Of a DNA stretch of 8,425 nucleotides, positions 1 through 4,580 are shown piece by piece. The stretch lies in NCBI GenBank assembly GCA_904501935.1, contig CAJGDA010000068.1, positions 1-8,425 of the forward strand, read 5' to 3'. The translations under genes were made by a program, and so were the position numbers. Position 1 is the stretch's first letter; each line of letters starts with the position of its first letter. The notes beneath the pieces are model-generated. The model was not told where the DNA came from. It worked only from the letters and a program-made list of their open reading frames with translations, and searched no databases. The DNA is from an uncultured Methanobrevibacter sp. GTDB lineage: Archaea > Methanobacteriota > Methanobacteria > Methanobacteriales > Methanobacteriaceae.

Positions 1-16
1 CGAACATGCAAAATAG

Positions 17-487
17 ATGAAAATGAACAAAAAAACAATATCTTTAATTTTATTGATTATATTTGTAATTTCATTGGTATTGACAGTTGCCAATGTGTTT
101 TTACAAGATAATATCAATGATGAAAACCAGAATGGAACATTGACAATCAATAATACAACAATTCACTATGAAAAGAGTGGAAAATGCCTTGACGTTATAG
201 ATGGAAATACGATTCAAGTCTATAGCGTCGGAAGAGTTCAATTGAGTCAAGTTGGCGTTCCAGATAGCGAACCCGGATTAAGCCAAGCAAAGAAATTTGT
301 TGAAGATAAATGTCTTGGAAAAACAGTATATTTGGATATAGATGATAAACAGCCAAAAGATAAATATGGACGCACACTAGCTATCGTTTATACAGATAGC
401 GATGACATCAATAAAGGGTTGCTGGAAAACAATCTGGCCAAAATATCCTATTTTGAGCCAAGCGAATTTAAAAAAGGAAAAGTATAA
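17..487 (+). CDS. Membrane-anchored staphylococcal-nuclease-like (TNase fold) protein, probably degenerate
   Basis: 156 residues. Residues 7-28 are a hydrophobic segment after a short Lys-rich N-terminus, so this is a signal anchor or signal peptide and the rest probably lies outside the cytoplasm. Residues 57-145 follow the staphylococcal nuclease pattern: a DGN turn at 62-64, a VQLSQVGVPD strand at 74-83, DKYGRTLA at 115-122 and a final INKGLLENNLA segment. Against S. aureus nuclease, the second Arg (R87) is kept as R119, but the catalytic R35 position is Gln75, and the calcium-site acids D21, D40 and E43 read Asn64, Gly80 and Asp83. Normal nuclease activity is therefore doubtful, and a binding role is possible. 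Cys57 and Cys99 could form a disulfide. An in-frame TAG directly precedes the ATG, so the start is this Met or Met3. The sequence upstream of the start is cut by the window edge. Confidence 0.8.
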   Translation: MKMNKKTISLILLIIFVISLVLTVANVFLQDNINDENQNGTLTINNTTIHYEKSGKCLDVIDGNTIQVYSVGRVQLSQVGVPDSEPGLSQAKKFVEDKCLGKTVYLDIDDKQPKDKYGRTLAIVYTDSDDINKGLLENNLAKISYFEPSEFKKGKV

Positions 488-1126
488 CTAAACAACTCTA
501 TTTAAACCTAAATGGATTTTATTTTTTTCATATACTTTTTCCAAAATTTCATTCCATTCCTCAACACTAATTCGTCCTTTGTTTGGAATTAAACTATCTA
601 ATGATGATTCATTTACGTTCAATATATCTGCTAAAATAAAGGATAATGTCTTGCCAGTCAACGATAAATCATAAGGATCATATCCGGTGACTGTTAAAAC
701 CCAAATATTATCTTTAGATGAGCTGTTATACTCTTTTTTAAGAGAATCAAACCAGCTGGCGATTTTATTGTTCTCACTTCCAATTCCATCACCAATGGAA
801 ATGTAATAATCTTCACCGGAAAATTCAATATTTGCCCAGGCACTGCTGATTTTCTCGTTGAGTTCGGGAGATCCAATTTCCAAATCGAATTCATTATTTG
901 TAATAAAATCAGATAAGTAATTTTCAATCTCTTTTTTGTTTTTAAAGTATCCAATTGGCTCTAACCTATCCGGATCACGGTCACACAAATCATAAATTAA
1001 ATCCTCATCAACATCAACAATTTCATATCCTTCAAGCTTATGGGATTTATATTCTTTAAAATCTATGCAGTAATTTTCCAAATCATCCTTATTCAAATAC
1101 CAAAGAACCTGTACCTTTTTTATCAT
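488..1126 (-). CDS. Hypothetical soluble acidic protein, last gene of the hypE operon
   Basis: 212 residues from the chosen start; I do not recognise the family. It has no signal peptide or membrane segment, is rich in Asp/Glu/Asn/Lys, and has two cysteines (C19 and C47). The C-terminal third (about 150-205) looks like a compact mixed segment with a helical end. An in-frame ATG at 1168 would add 14 residues (MLLMNFRF...), but that extension overlaps the end of the upstream RDD gene and lacks a ribosome binding site. The ATG at 1126 begins 22 bases after the RDD stop and was preferred, although its own Shine-Dalgarno match is weak. Its stop codon abuts the stop of the convergent nuclease-like gene with no intervening base. 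Co-transcription with hypE and the RDD gene is inferred from spacing; it does not show a role in hydrogenase maturation. Confidence 0.75.
   Translation of the reverse strand: MIKKVQVLWYLNKDDLENYCIDFKEYKSHKLEGYEIVDVDEDLIYDLCDRDPDRLEPIGYFKNKKEIENYLSDFITNNEFDLEIGSPELNEKISSAWANIEFSGEDYYISIGDGIGSENNKIASWFDSLKKEYNSSSKDNIWVLTVTGYDPYDLSLTGKTLSFILADILNVNESSLDSLIPNKGRISVEEWNEILEKVYEKNKIHLGLNRVV
516..528 (+). terminator. Oligo-T tract, candidate terminator of the nuclease-like gene
   Basis: A T-rich run (TTTTA followed by seven T) lies about 30-40 bases past the stop of the nuclease-like gene. Archaeal RNA polymerase stops at such tracts. It sits inside the 3' coding end of the convergent gene, so the two transcripts would overlap. 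The call is an inference from base composition only. Confidence 0.35.
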
Positions 1127-1148
1127 ATAAATCAAATGAAAGATGAAC

Positions 1149-1547
1149 CTAAAGTTCATCAACAACAACAGTTCTTGTAATATGATTCAATATTCTATCA
1201 GTATTTAATATTTTTCCGATAGCCCAGTCAAAAAGTATTGGAATCCAATAAACTTTAGTCAAATTACGTATGATGGCTTGAGGCCATGAAATATATGAAC
1301 CATTTCTAGATCGGACTTGCAAATACATTATTGACTTTCCGACAGTAGCACCGACGGACTTTTCACATAATACAAAGTAGACCATAATCAGAATAGGTAC
1401 AAGGTATATGAAGCATTGATAGACTGTATAGTAATAATCTGAGCCAATGACTAAAGAGAGCAAATAGGAAATTATCCACATAAATGCTGAAACTACAAAG
1501 AAATCCATGACATAGGCAATTACTCTTCTTGTAAATAGACTTACCAT
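1149..1547 (-). CDS. RDD family integral membrane protein
   Basis: 132 residues with the RDD-family layout. An Arg-Arg pair starts the first membrane helix (TRRVIAYVMDFFVV, residues 6-19), a second hydrophobic stretch spans about 45-60, the conserved loop GATVGKSIMYLQV lies near 66-78, and a third hydrophobic segment follows (KVYWIPILFDWAIG). The tail RILNHITRTVVV is also typical. Function in this family is mostly unknown; some members have been linked to ion exchange. A longer reading from an ATG at 1586 would overlap hypE and is rejected, because a near-perfect ribosome binding site GGTGAT lies 4 bases before the ATG at 1547. That site directly follows the hypE stop codon (10-base intergenic gap), so translation is probably coupled to hypE. 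Confidence 0.88.
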   Translation of the reverse strand: MVSLFTRRVIAYVMDFFVVSAFMWIISYLLSLVIGSDYYYTVYQCFIYLVPILIMVYFVLCEKSVGATVGKSIMYLQVRSRNGSYISWPQAIIRNLTKVYWIPILFDWAIGKILNTDRILNHITRTVVVDEL

Positions 1548-1551
1548 TATT

Positions 1552-1557
1552 ATCACC
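1552..1557 (-). promoter_or_regulatory. Ribosome binding site GGTGAT fixing the RDD start
   Basis: On the minus strand the hypE stop TAA is followed at once by GGTGAT, then AATA, then the ATG. The hexamer is complementary to the 3' end of archaeal 16S rRNA. It decides the start at 1547 over the longer reading from 1586. Confidence 0.85.
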
Positions 1558-2580
1558 TTAACAAACTCTAGGAACCGGGTCTGCAATAGGCGCTTCTAAA
1601 ATTCTTTCACCGCCTATTGGTGTGTTGACTACAACATAATCTCCTTCGACAACTTCACCAATTATTGCTGCATTTTCACCATATTTTTCACCTTTGATGG
1701 CTTCAAGGATTTCTTCAGCTTTATCGGCTTTAACACCCATAACTACTTTTCCTTCGTTAGCTACTTCAAATGGATCAATGCCCAACATTTCAGATACAGC
1801 ATGGACTTCCTCTTTAATAGGAATTGCATCCTGTTCAAGCACGACTCCAACGCCTGCTTTGGAAGCCATTTCATTGATGGCATTTGCAAAACCACCGCGA
1901 GTAGGATCTTTCATAGCTGTAACTCCCCCAATTTCTAAAGCTTTTTTAATTATATTCCACATTGGAGCAACATCAGATTTTAAATCAGTTTCAAAACCAA
2001 AACCTTCTCTAAAAGACATTAAACTCATTCCATGATCCCCTAAACTGCCAGTAATGATGATTTTATTTCCAACTTCTAATGTTGAATCACGAATAACCTC
2101 ACCTTTTTTGGCAATGCCTATTCCAGTTGTTACCATTACAATTCCCTCAAGCTTATCTTGAGGCATTACTTTAGTATCTCCGGTAATAACTGCAACGTCA
2201 ACCTCTTCACATGCTTCGTTTAATGATTTCATTATCTTATCTAAATCTTCAATTGGAAATCCTTCTTGCATGATGATTGCATTAGAAATTGCTAATGGAC
2301 GAGCACCCATTACAGAAACATCATTGATAGTTCCTGCAGCTGAAATCCTACCTATGTCTCCTCCTGGGAAGAATAATGGATCGATAGTATGGCCATCAGT
2401 CGTAAAAACAATTTCATAATCATCTCCAATAGGGATAGATGCGCCATCATCCAATGCATCAAGGCTAATACCACCATTTACGCTTTTTTTAGTGATATTA
2501 TCCAAAACTGTGCTAGCAATTAAATTAGCCATCACTTCACCGCCAGCACCATGATTCATATTGATTTTTTCATCCGACAT
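1558..2580 (-). CDS. hypE: Hydrogenase expression/formation protein HypE (carbamoyl dehydratase)
   Basis: 340 residues, the usual HypE length. HypE accepts a carbamoyl group from HypF on its C-terminal cysteine and dehydrates it with ATP to a thiocyanate, which supplies the CN ligands of the NiFe-hydrogenase iron via HypC/HypD. The C-terminus ends PVPRVC, matching the family's PR-I/V-C tail, with Cys340 as the modified residue. The N-terminus MNHGAGGEVM (8-17) is typical. The AIRS/PurM N-domain carries IGDDYEIVFTTDGHT (51-65) and PGGDIGRISAAGTINDVSVMG (72-92). The C-domain starts near 170 and contains DPTRGGFANAINE (225-237). An AGGAG site lies 5 bases before the ATG. It heads an apparent operon with the RDD gene and the gene at 488-1126. 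No other hyp genes are in the window. In a methanogen it would serve the F420-reducing, F420-nonreducing and Ech/Eha/Ehb-type hydrogenases. Confidence 0.97.
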   Translation of the reverse strand: MSDEKINMNHGAGGEVMANLIASTVLDNITKKSVNGGISLDALDDGASIPIGDDYEIVFTTDGHTIDPLFFPGGDIGRISAAGTINDVSVMGARPLAISNAIIMQEGFPIEDLDKIMKSLNEACEEVDVAVITGDTKVMPQDKLEGIVMVTTGIGIAKKGEVIRDSTLEVGNKIIITGSLGDHGMSLMSFREGFGFETDLKSDVAPMWNIIKKALEIGGVTAMKDPTRGGFANAINEMASKAGVGVVLEQDAIPIKEEVHAVSEMLGIDPFEVANEGKVVMGVKADKAEEILEAIKGEKYGENAAIIGEVVEGDYVVVNTPIGGERILEAPIADPVPRVC

Positions 2581-2610
2581 TTTATCTCCTAATTAGTAAT
2601 AATTATGAAA

Positions 2611-2626
2611 CTATATTTGTATAAAC
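2611..2626 (-). promoter_or_regulatory. Candidate hypE promoter (TATA box)
   Basis: The minus strand reads GTTTATACAAATATAG about 31-46 bases before the hypE ATG. TFB/TBP spacing would put the transcript start near 2595, giving a leader of roughly 15 bases that carries AGGAG. An alternative AT-rich site lies at 2628-2638. The surrounding AT richness makes this tentative. Confidence 0.4.
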
Positions 2627-2644
2627 AAGTATATTAATTTAGTT

Positions 2645-2690
2645 AAAAAAATTTAAAAAAAAGAGAATTTAAAGATAGTATCTTTAAATT
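2645..2690 (-). terminator. Hairpin plus double oligo-T terminator of rps8e
   Basis: The arms AATTTAAAGATA (2666-2677) and TATCTTTAAATT (2679-2690) form a perfect 12-bp inverted repeat around one base. It overlaps the rps8e stop codon (2686-2684). In the minus-strand transcript it is followed by a run of eight T (2662-2655) and a run of seven T (2651-2645). Archaea usually need only the oligo-T. The hairpin may add 3'-end stability. Confidence 0.7.
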
Positions 2691-3058
2691 AAAATTCCGT
2701 TAATAACACCATCTTGACCAGGTCTAGATGTAACTTTTGCATTACCTTCAGGGGTTTCTACAATAGCACCTTTGGTAATGATGTTCCTTCTTACGTAGTT
2801 TGGGTTTGCAGTGTTTTCAACTACGTTAAGAATATCCACAACTTTAGTTTTGCCGTTAGCATCGGTTACGTTAATTTTATTACCGGTTGCTAATCTGAGT
2901 TTTTCGTTTCCACCACGAGTTCTGATTTTTCTTAATTTTTTTTCATCTAATCTAGTTTCAGCTGGGTCTCTTCCGAGTTCTGATTTTCTTTTTCCACGGT
3001 GTGCAACATTTCTTGCACCGGAAGGACTCCTTGTTGATTTTCCTTGAGAAATTGCCAT
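2684..3058 (-). CDS. rps8e: 30S ribosomal protein S8e
   Basis: 124 residues, the usual size of archaeal S8e, a small-subunit protein shared by archaea and eukaryotes and absent from bacteria. The basic N-terminus (MAISQGKSTRSPSGARNVAH) with KRKSELGRDPAET (24-36) is the family signature. IRTRGGNEKLRLAT (45-58) and the C-terminal strand region with NPNYVRRNIITKGAIVETPEG also fit. AGGTGA lies 4 bases before the ATG, confirming the start. The gene stands alone as a transcription unit: it has its own terminator at 2645-2690 and a 191-bp upstream region with a strong TATA box and inverted repeats. In Methanothermobacter, as I recall, S8e lies next to polB2; here three small genes intervene. Confidence 0.96.
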   Translation of the reverse strand: MAISQGKSTRSPSGARNVAHRGKRKSELGRDPAETRLDEKKLRKIRTRGGNEKLRLATGNKINVTDANGKTKVVDILNVVENTANPNYVRRNIITKGAIVETPEGNAKVTSRPGQDGVINGILI

Positions 3059-3104
3059 TATTTCACCTAATAAATATAAATCTATAATTAATAATCGCTG
3101 ACAC

Positions 3105-3173
3105 TAAGCCTCTTTTCAATTAAACTACCTGCAAGATAAAAATAGCTTAATTTTTGAGAGCAAAAAAGAGCCT
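3105..3173 (-). other. Possible structured 5' leader of rps8e
   Basis: The segments at 3105-3115 (AAGCCTCTTTT) and 3163-3173 (AAAAGAGCCTT) are complementary at 10 of 11 positions, closing a loop of about 47 bases. Inside it, AAAAAT (3138-3143) and ATTTTT (3150-3155) could form a small hairpin. If transcription starts near 3187, this lies in an untranslated leader of about 130 bases, unusually long for an archaeal ribosomal gene. It is not a tRNA: there is no T-loop or acceptor stem. Confidence 0.35.
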
Positions 3174-3180
3174 TAATGAA

Positions 3181-3219
3181 TAATGATAATAAAATATTAC
3201 TTTATCATTATATATAAAT
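3181..3219 (-). promoter_or_regulatory. rps8e promoter with overlapping operator-like inverted repeat
   Basis: The minus strand holds a strong archaeal TATA box, TTTATATATAATG (about 3218-3206). Starting at the end of that box is a perfect 9-bp inverted repeat: TAATGATAA (plus strand 3181-3189) and TTATCATTA (3202-3210), separated by 12 bases. The predicted transcript start (about 3187-3190) falls in the distal arm. A repeat spanning TATA box and start site is the classic placement of an archaeal repressor site. No regulator is known, and a 5' RNA hairpin is an alternative. Confidence 0.5.
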
Positions 3220-3249
3220 GTTTTATTTTTGGGGGCTAAAATAAGAAAT

Positions 3250-3489
3250 TCATTTTTTATTTTTTAAAATGAATTCATCAACTAACTTATCAAAGTCTTC
3301 TTCACTAAGTTTCTCATCAGATGCAGCTTCCAAGATTTTTTGAATATCCTCTTGTGAAACATCATCTCCTAAAAAATCAATCAACAGATCTTTTAAGTCA
3401 TTGTCATCAATGTAAGCTTCCTTACTGGAGGACACGCTTTTGACAGCACCTTCCTCATCGAAAATGTAATAATGAACCTCTTTTTCCAT
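3250..3489 (-). CDS. Small acidic hypothetical protein
   Basis: 79 residues with 24 Asp/Glu and 10 Lys; no family recognised. The N-terminus (MEKEVHYYIFDEEGAVK) could form strands. The remainder (about 30-75) is heptad-like and likely helical, with repeated acidic turns (LGDDVSQEDIQ, SEEDFDKLVDEF). It has no cysteine, signal or membrane segment. A GTG at 3498 opens the frame three residues earlier but lies inside the ribosome binding site. AGGTGA at 3495-3500 is 5 bases before the ATG at 3489, which was chosen. The AGGTGA contains the TGA stop of the preceding zinc-ribbon gene, so the two genes are separated by 5 bases and are very probably co-translated. The two products may act as a pair; that is inference from the coupling. 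Confidence 0.8.
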   Translation of the reverse strand: MEKEVHYYIFDEEGAVKSVSSSKEAYIDDNDLKDLLIDFLGDDVSQEDIQKILEAASDEKLSEEDFDKLVDEFILKNKK

Positions 3490-3494
3490 TAATC

Positions 3495-3500
3495 TCACCT
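3495..3500 (-). promoter_or_regulatory. Ribosome binding site AGGTGA embedding the upstream stop codon
   Basis: The TGA stop of the zinc-ribbon gene forms the second half of the AGGTGA motif that serves the next gene, 5 bases before its ATG. This fixes the start at 3489 and suggests translational coupling. Confidence 0.8.
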
Positions 3501-3986
3501 AATCATCCGATATGGAAATTCATAATAGACAATGCCATAGGAATCATCATTGAAATACCATTCATTAGCTTTATTTAGAAAATCATTTTCGGCAAAATCC
3601 TCACAACCCTCAATTCCCTCAACTTGAATAATTATATTGACATATTCATCCAGATTTTCAACATCAATGCCCAATTCATCGAAATTTATTACTAATTCAT
3701 CTTCATTAGCATTTTCAGGCACGATAATCACTATTTCATCTTCTGATTTGATATTAATGTGTGGATTGTCCAAAATATCGTCTTCCATATCCATAATTTC
3801 AAAAGTATTAACATCCAAATTGTCGACATCCCCATCAAATAATTCAATAGAATTATCATTATCATAGCTTGCAAGCAGATAACCTTTTGCAAATAACTCC
3901 TCAATGTCCAAACTACATGATGGGCAGATGAAACTTCCATGATATAATTCATTTCCACATGATGGACAATAATTAATTCTTACCAT
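3495..3986 (-). CDS. Extremely acidic zinc-ribbon protein of unknown function
   Basis: 163 residues. The N-terminus holds a compact zinc ribbon, C7-P-S-C10 and C21-P-S-C24, with 10 residues between the knuckles. The rest is very acidic: by count about 40 Asp/Glu against 6 Lys/Arg in the whole protein, concentrated after residue 25. The tail has aromatic-rich strand-like segments (EWYFNDDSYGIVYYEFPYRM). It has no membrane segment. GAGGT lies 6 bases before the ATG at 3986, supporting this start. It is followed by the small acidic gene with a 5-base gap. The family is not recognised beyond the zinc-ribbon motif. The acidic body could mimic nucleic acid or bind basic proteins, but nothing in the sequence proves it. 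The upstream hairpin region at 4024-4069 may influence its expression. Confidence 0.85.
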   Translation of the reverse strand: MVRINYCPSCGNELYHGSFICPSCSLDIEELFAKGYLLASYDNDNSIELFDGDVDNLDVNTFEIMDMEDDILDNPHINIKSEDEIVIIVPENANEDELVINFDELGIDVENLDEYVNIIIQVEGIEGCEDFAENDFLNKANEWYFNDDSYGIVYYEFPYRMIR

Positions 3987-4023
3987 TTCATAACCTCAAC
4001 AATTTGCAATCGACATTAATATT

Positions 4024-4069
4024 TAGTAATTACTATCTTAAATAGATAGTAACCTCAGTGGTTACTATC
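4024..4069 (-). promoter_or_regulatory. Stacked, mutually exclusive hairpins / repeated TAGTAA-TTACTA half-sites
   Basis: Four half-sites of alternating orientation occur: TAGTAA 4024-4029, TTACTA 4030-4035, TAGTAA 4047-4052 and TTACTA 4062-4067. In the minus-strand RNA, GATAGTAACC (4069-4060) pairs perfectly over 10 bp with GGTTACTATC (4054-4045) around a 5-base loop holding the TGA stop of the gene at 4055-4399. The same second arm can instead pair over 9 bp with the next copy, AGATAGTAA (4038-4030). It could be a 3'-end or intercistronic RNA switch, or a protein operator for the zinc-ribbon gene. Confidence 0.55.
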
Positions 4070-4399
4070 CATCTCAAAGTTGATATTCGCTATTCCATAG
4101 CTGTTTTTGCATTTGATAGAGCAGATTCTTAAATCTTCAATGAAAATGTTAAAATATAAACAAATTGAATCACAGACAATATTAATTTTAACATTTGAAT
4201 TTTCTAGAATTTGCTTGGGAGTATTGAGAACTTCAGATGCATTATTTACAAGCACGAAGCTTGGAAAATTATTCCCATCAATTCCTAAAAATACTCCATT
4301 TGAAATGTCATAGTCTGCACAATAGCCATTTTCGCCATCAACTTTTCCAACAAAGGTATCGTTTACCTCGTCATAACTTGAAATCAATCTCTTTTTCAT
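4055..4399 (-). CDS. Small hypothetical protein, resembles DUF2283-type proteins
   Basis: 114 residues from the ATG at 4399. The pattern SSYDEVNDTFVGKV (7-20), then YDISNGVFLGID and VNNASEVLN, recalls DUF2283 proteins, which show a YD..aD.lYi strand, a D-x-D-x-G turn and a terminal NAS motif. This is a resemblance by eye only. The C-terminal 45 residues add a Cys-rich, hydrophobic segment (VCDSICLYFNIFI, RICSIKCKNS), beyond the usual short domain. Earlier in-frame ATGs at 4438 and 4417 exist, but GAGGT at 4407-4411 sits 7 bases before 4399, so that start was chosen. The stop codon lies in the loop of a perfect 10-bp hairpin (4045-4069). The next gene starts 68 bases further on. It is the first of three small genes between polB2 and rps8e. 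Confidence 0.75.
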   Translation of the reverse strand: MKKRLISSYDEVNDTFVGKVDGENGYCADYDISNGVFLGIDGNNFPSFVLVNNASEVLNTPKQILENSNVKINIVCDSICLYFNIFIEDLRICSIKCKNSYGIANINFEMDSNH

Positions 4400-4434
4400 T
4401 GTATCAACCTCACACATACTATATCCAAGCAACC

Positions 4435-4446
4435 ACATAAATAATA
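4435..4446 (-). promoter_or_regulatory. Candidate promoter of the gene at 4055-4399
   Basis: The minus strand reads ATTATTTATGTG about 36-47 bases before the ATG. It would place the transcript start near 4415, just ahead of GAGGT (4411-4407). A further AT-rich inverted repeat (TAAATAA, 4487-4493; TTATTTA, 4496-4502) lies upstream, between the two divergent transcription units. Tentative. Confidence 0.35.
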
Positions 4447-4542
4447 CCTGAGAGCATTTGAAAACTAATATTAAGCCACTATAAACTAAATAAAGTTATT
4501 TAAAAACAATAAAATTGAAATGATACTGAAAAAGTGATTTAG

Positions 4543-4557
4543 AAAAATATTATTAAT
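4543..4557 (+). promoter_or_regulatory. polB2 promoter, near-leaderless
   Basis: The AT-rich TATA-like box AAAAATATTATTAAT is centred about 31 bases before the polB2 ATG (4581), so transcription should start around 4575-4578. No Shine-Dalgarno motif is present before the ATG, which fits a leaderless or very short-leader mRNA. Confidence 0.5.
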
Positions 4558-4580
4558 AGAATAGCCAAAAACTTTAATTG

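Noticed and set aside
1..16. End of an upstream gene overlapping the nuclease-like start (an ATGA-type overlap at 17-20, or a TAG at 14-16)
   Set aside because: Only five or six codons are visible before the window edge, so no upstream gene can be claimed.
1127..1168. N-terminal extension of the gene at 488-1126 from the ATG at 1168
   Set aside because: Overlaps the end of the RDD gene, lacks a ribosome binding site, and adds a hydrophobic stretch that does not match the rest of the protein. It is not excluded outright because the chosen start also has a weak site.
1694..2035. Open frame of 113 codons on the plus strand opposite hypE
   Set aside because: Antisense shadow of a clear HypE gene; composition is Ser/Ile-rich with no recognisable domain and no ribosome binding site.
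2811..3047. Open frame on the plus strand opposite rps8e
   Set aside because: Shadow of the S8e coding sequence; no start signals, and the hydrophobic content arises from reversed basic codons.
3059..3249. Possible tRNA or small RNA gene in the rps8e upstream region
   Set aside because: Neither strand shows a T-loop, D-loop or 7-bp acceptor stem; only the imperfect stem and the operator-like repeat are supportable.
3490..3498. GTG start three codons upstream for the small acidic protein
   Set aside because: The GTG is part of the AGGTGA ribosome binding site that serves the ATG at 3489.
4578..4580. TTG as polB2 start codon
   Set aside because: It directly precedes an ATG in the same frame, and no Shine-Dalgarno motif favours it; the promoter position fits the ATG.
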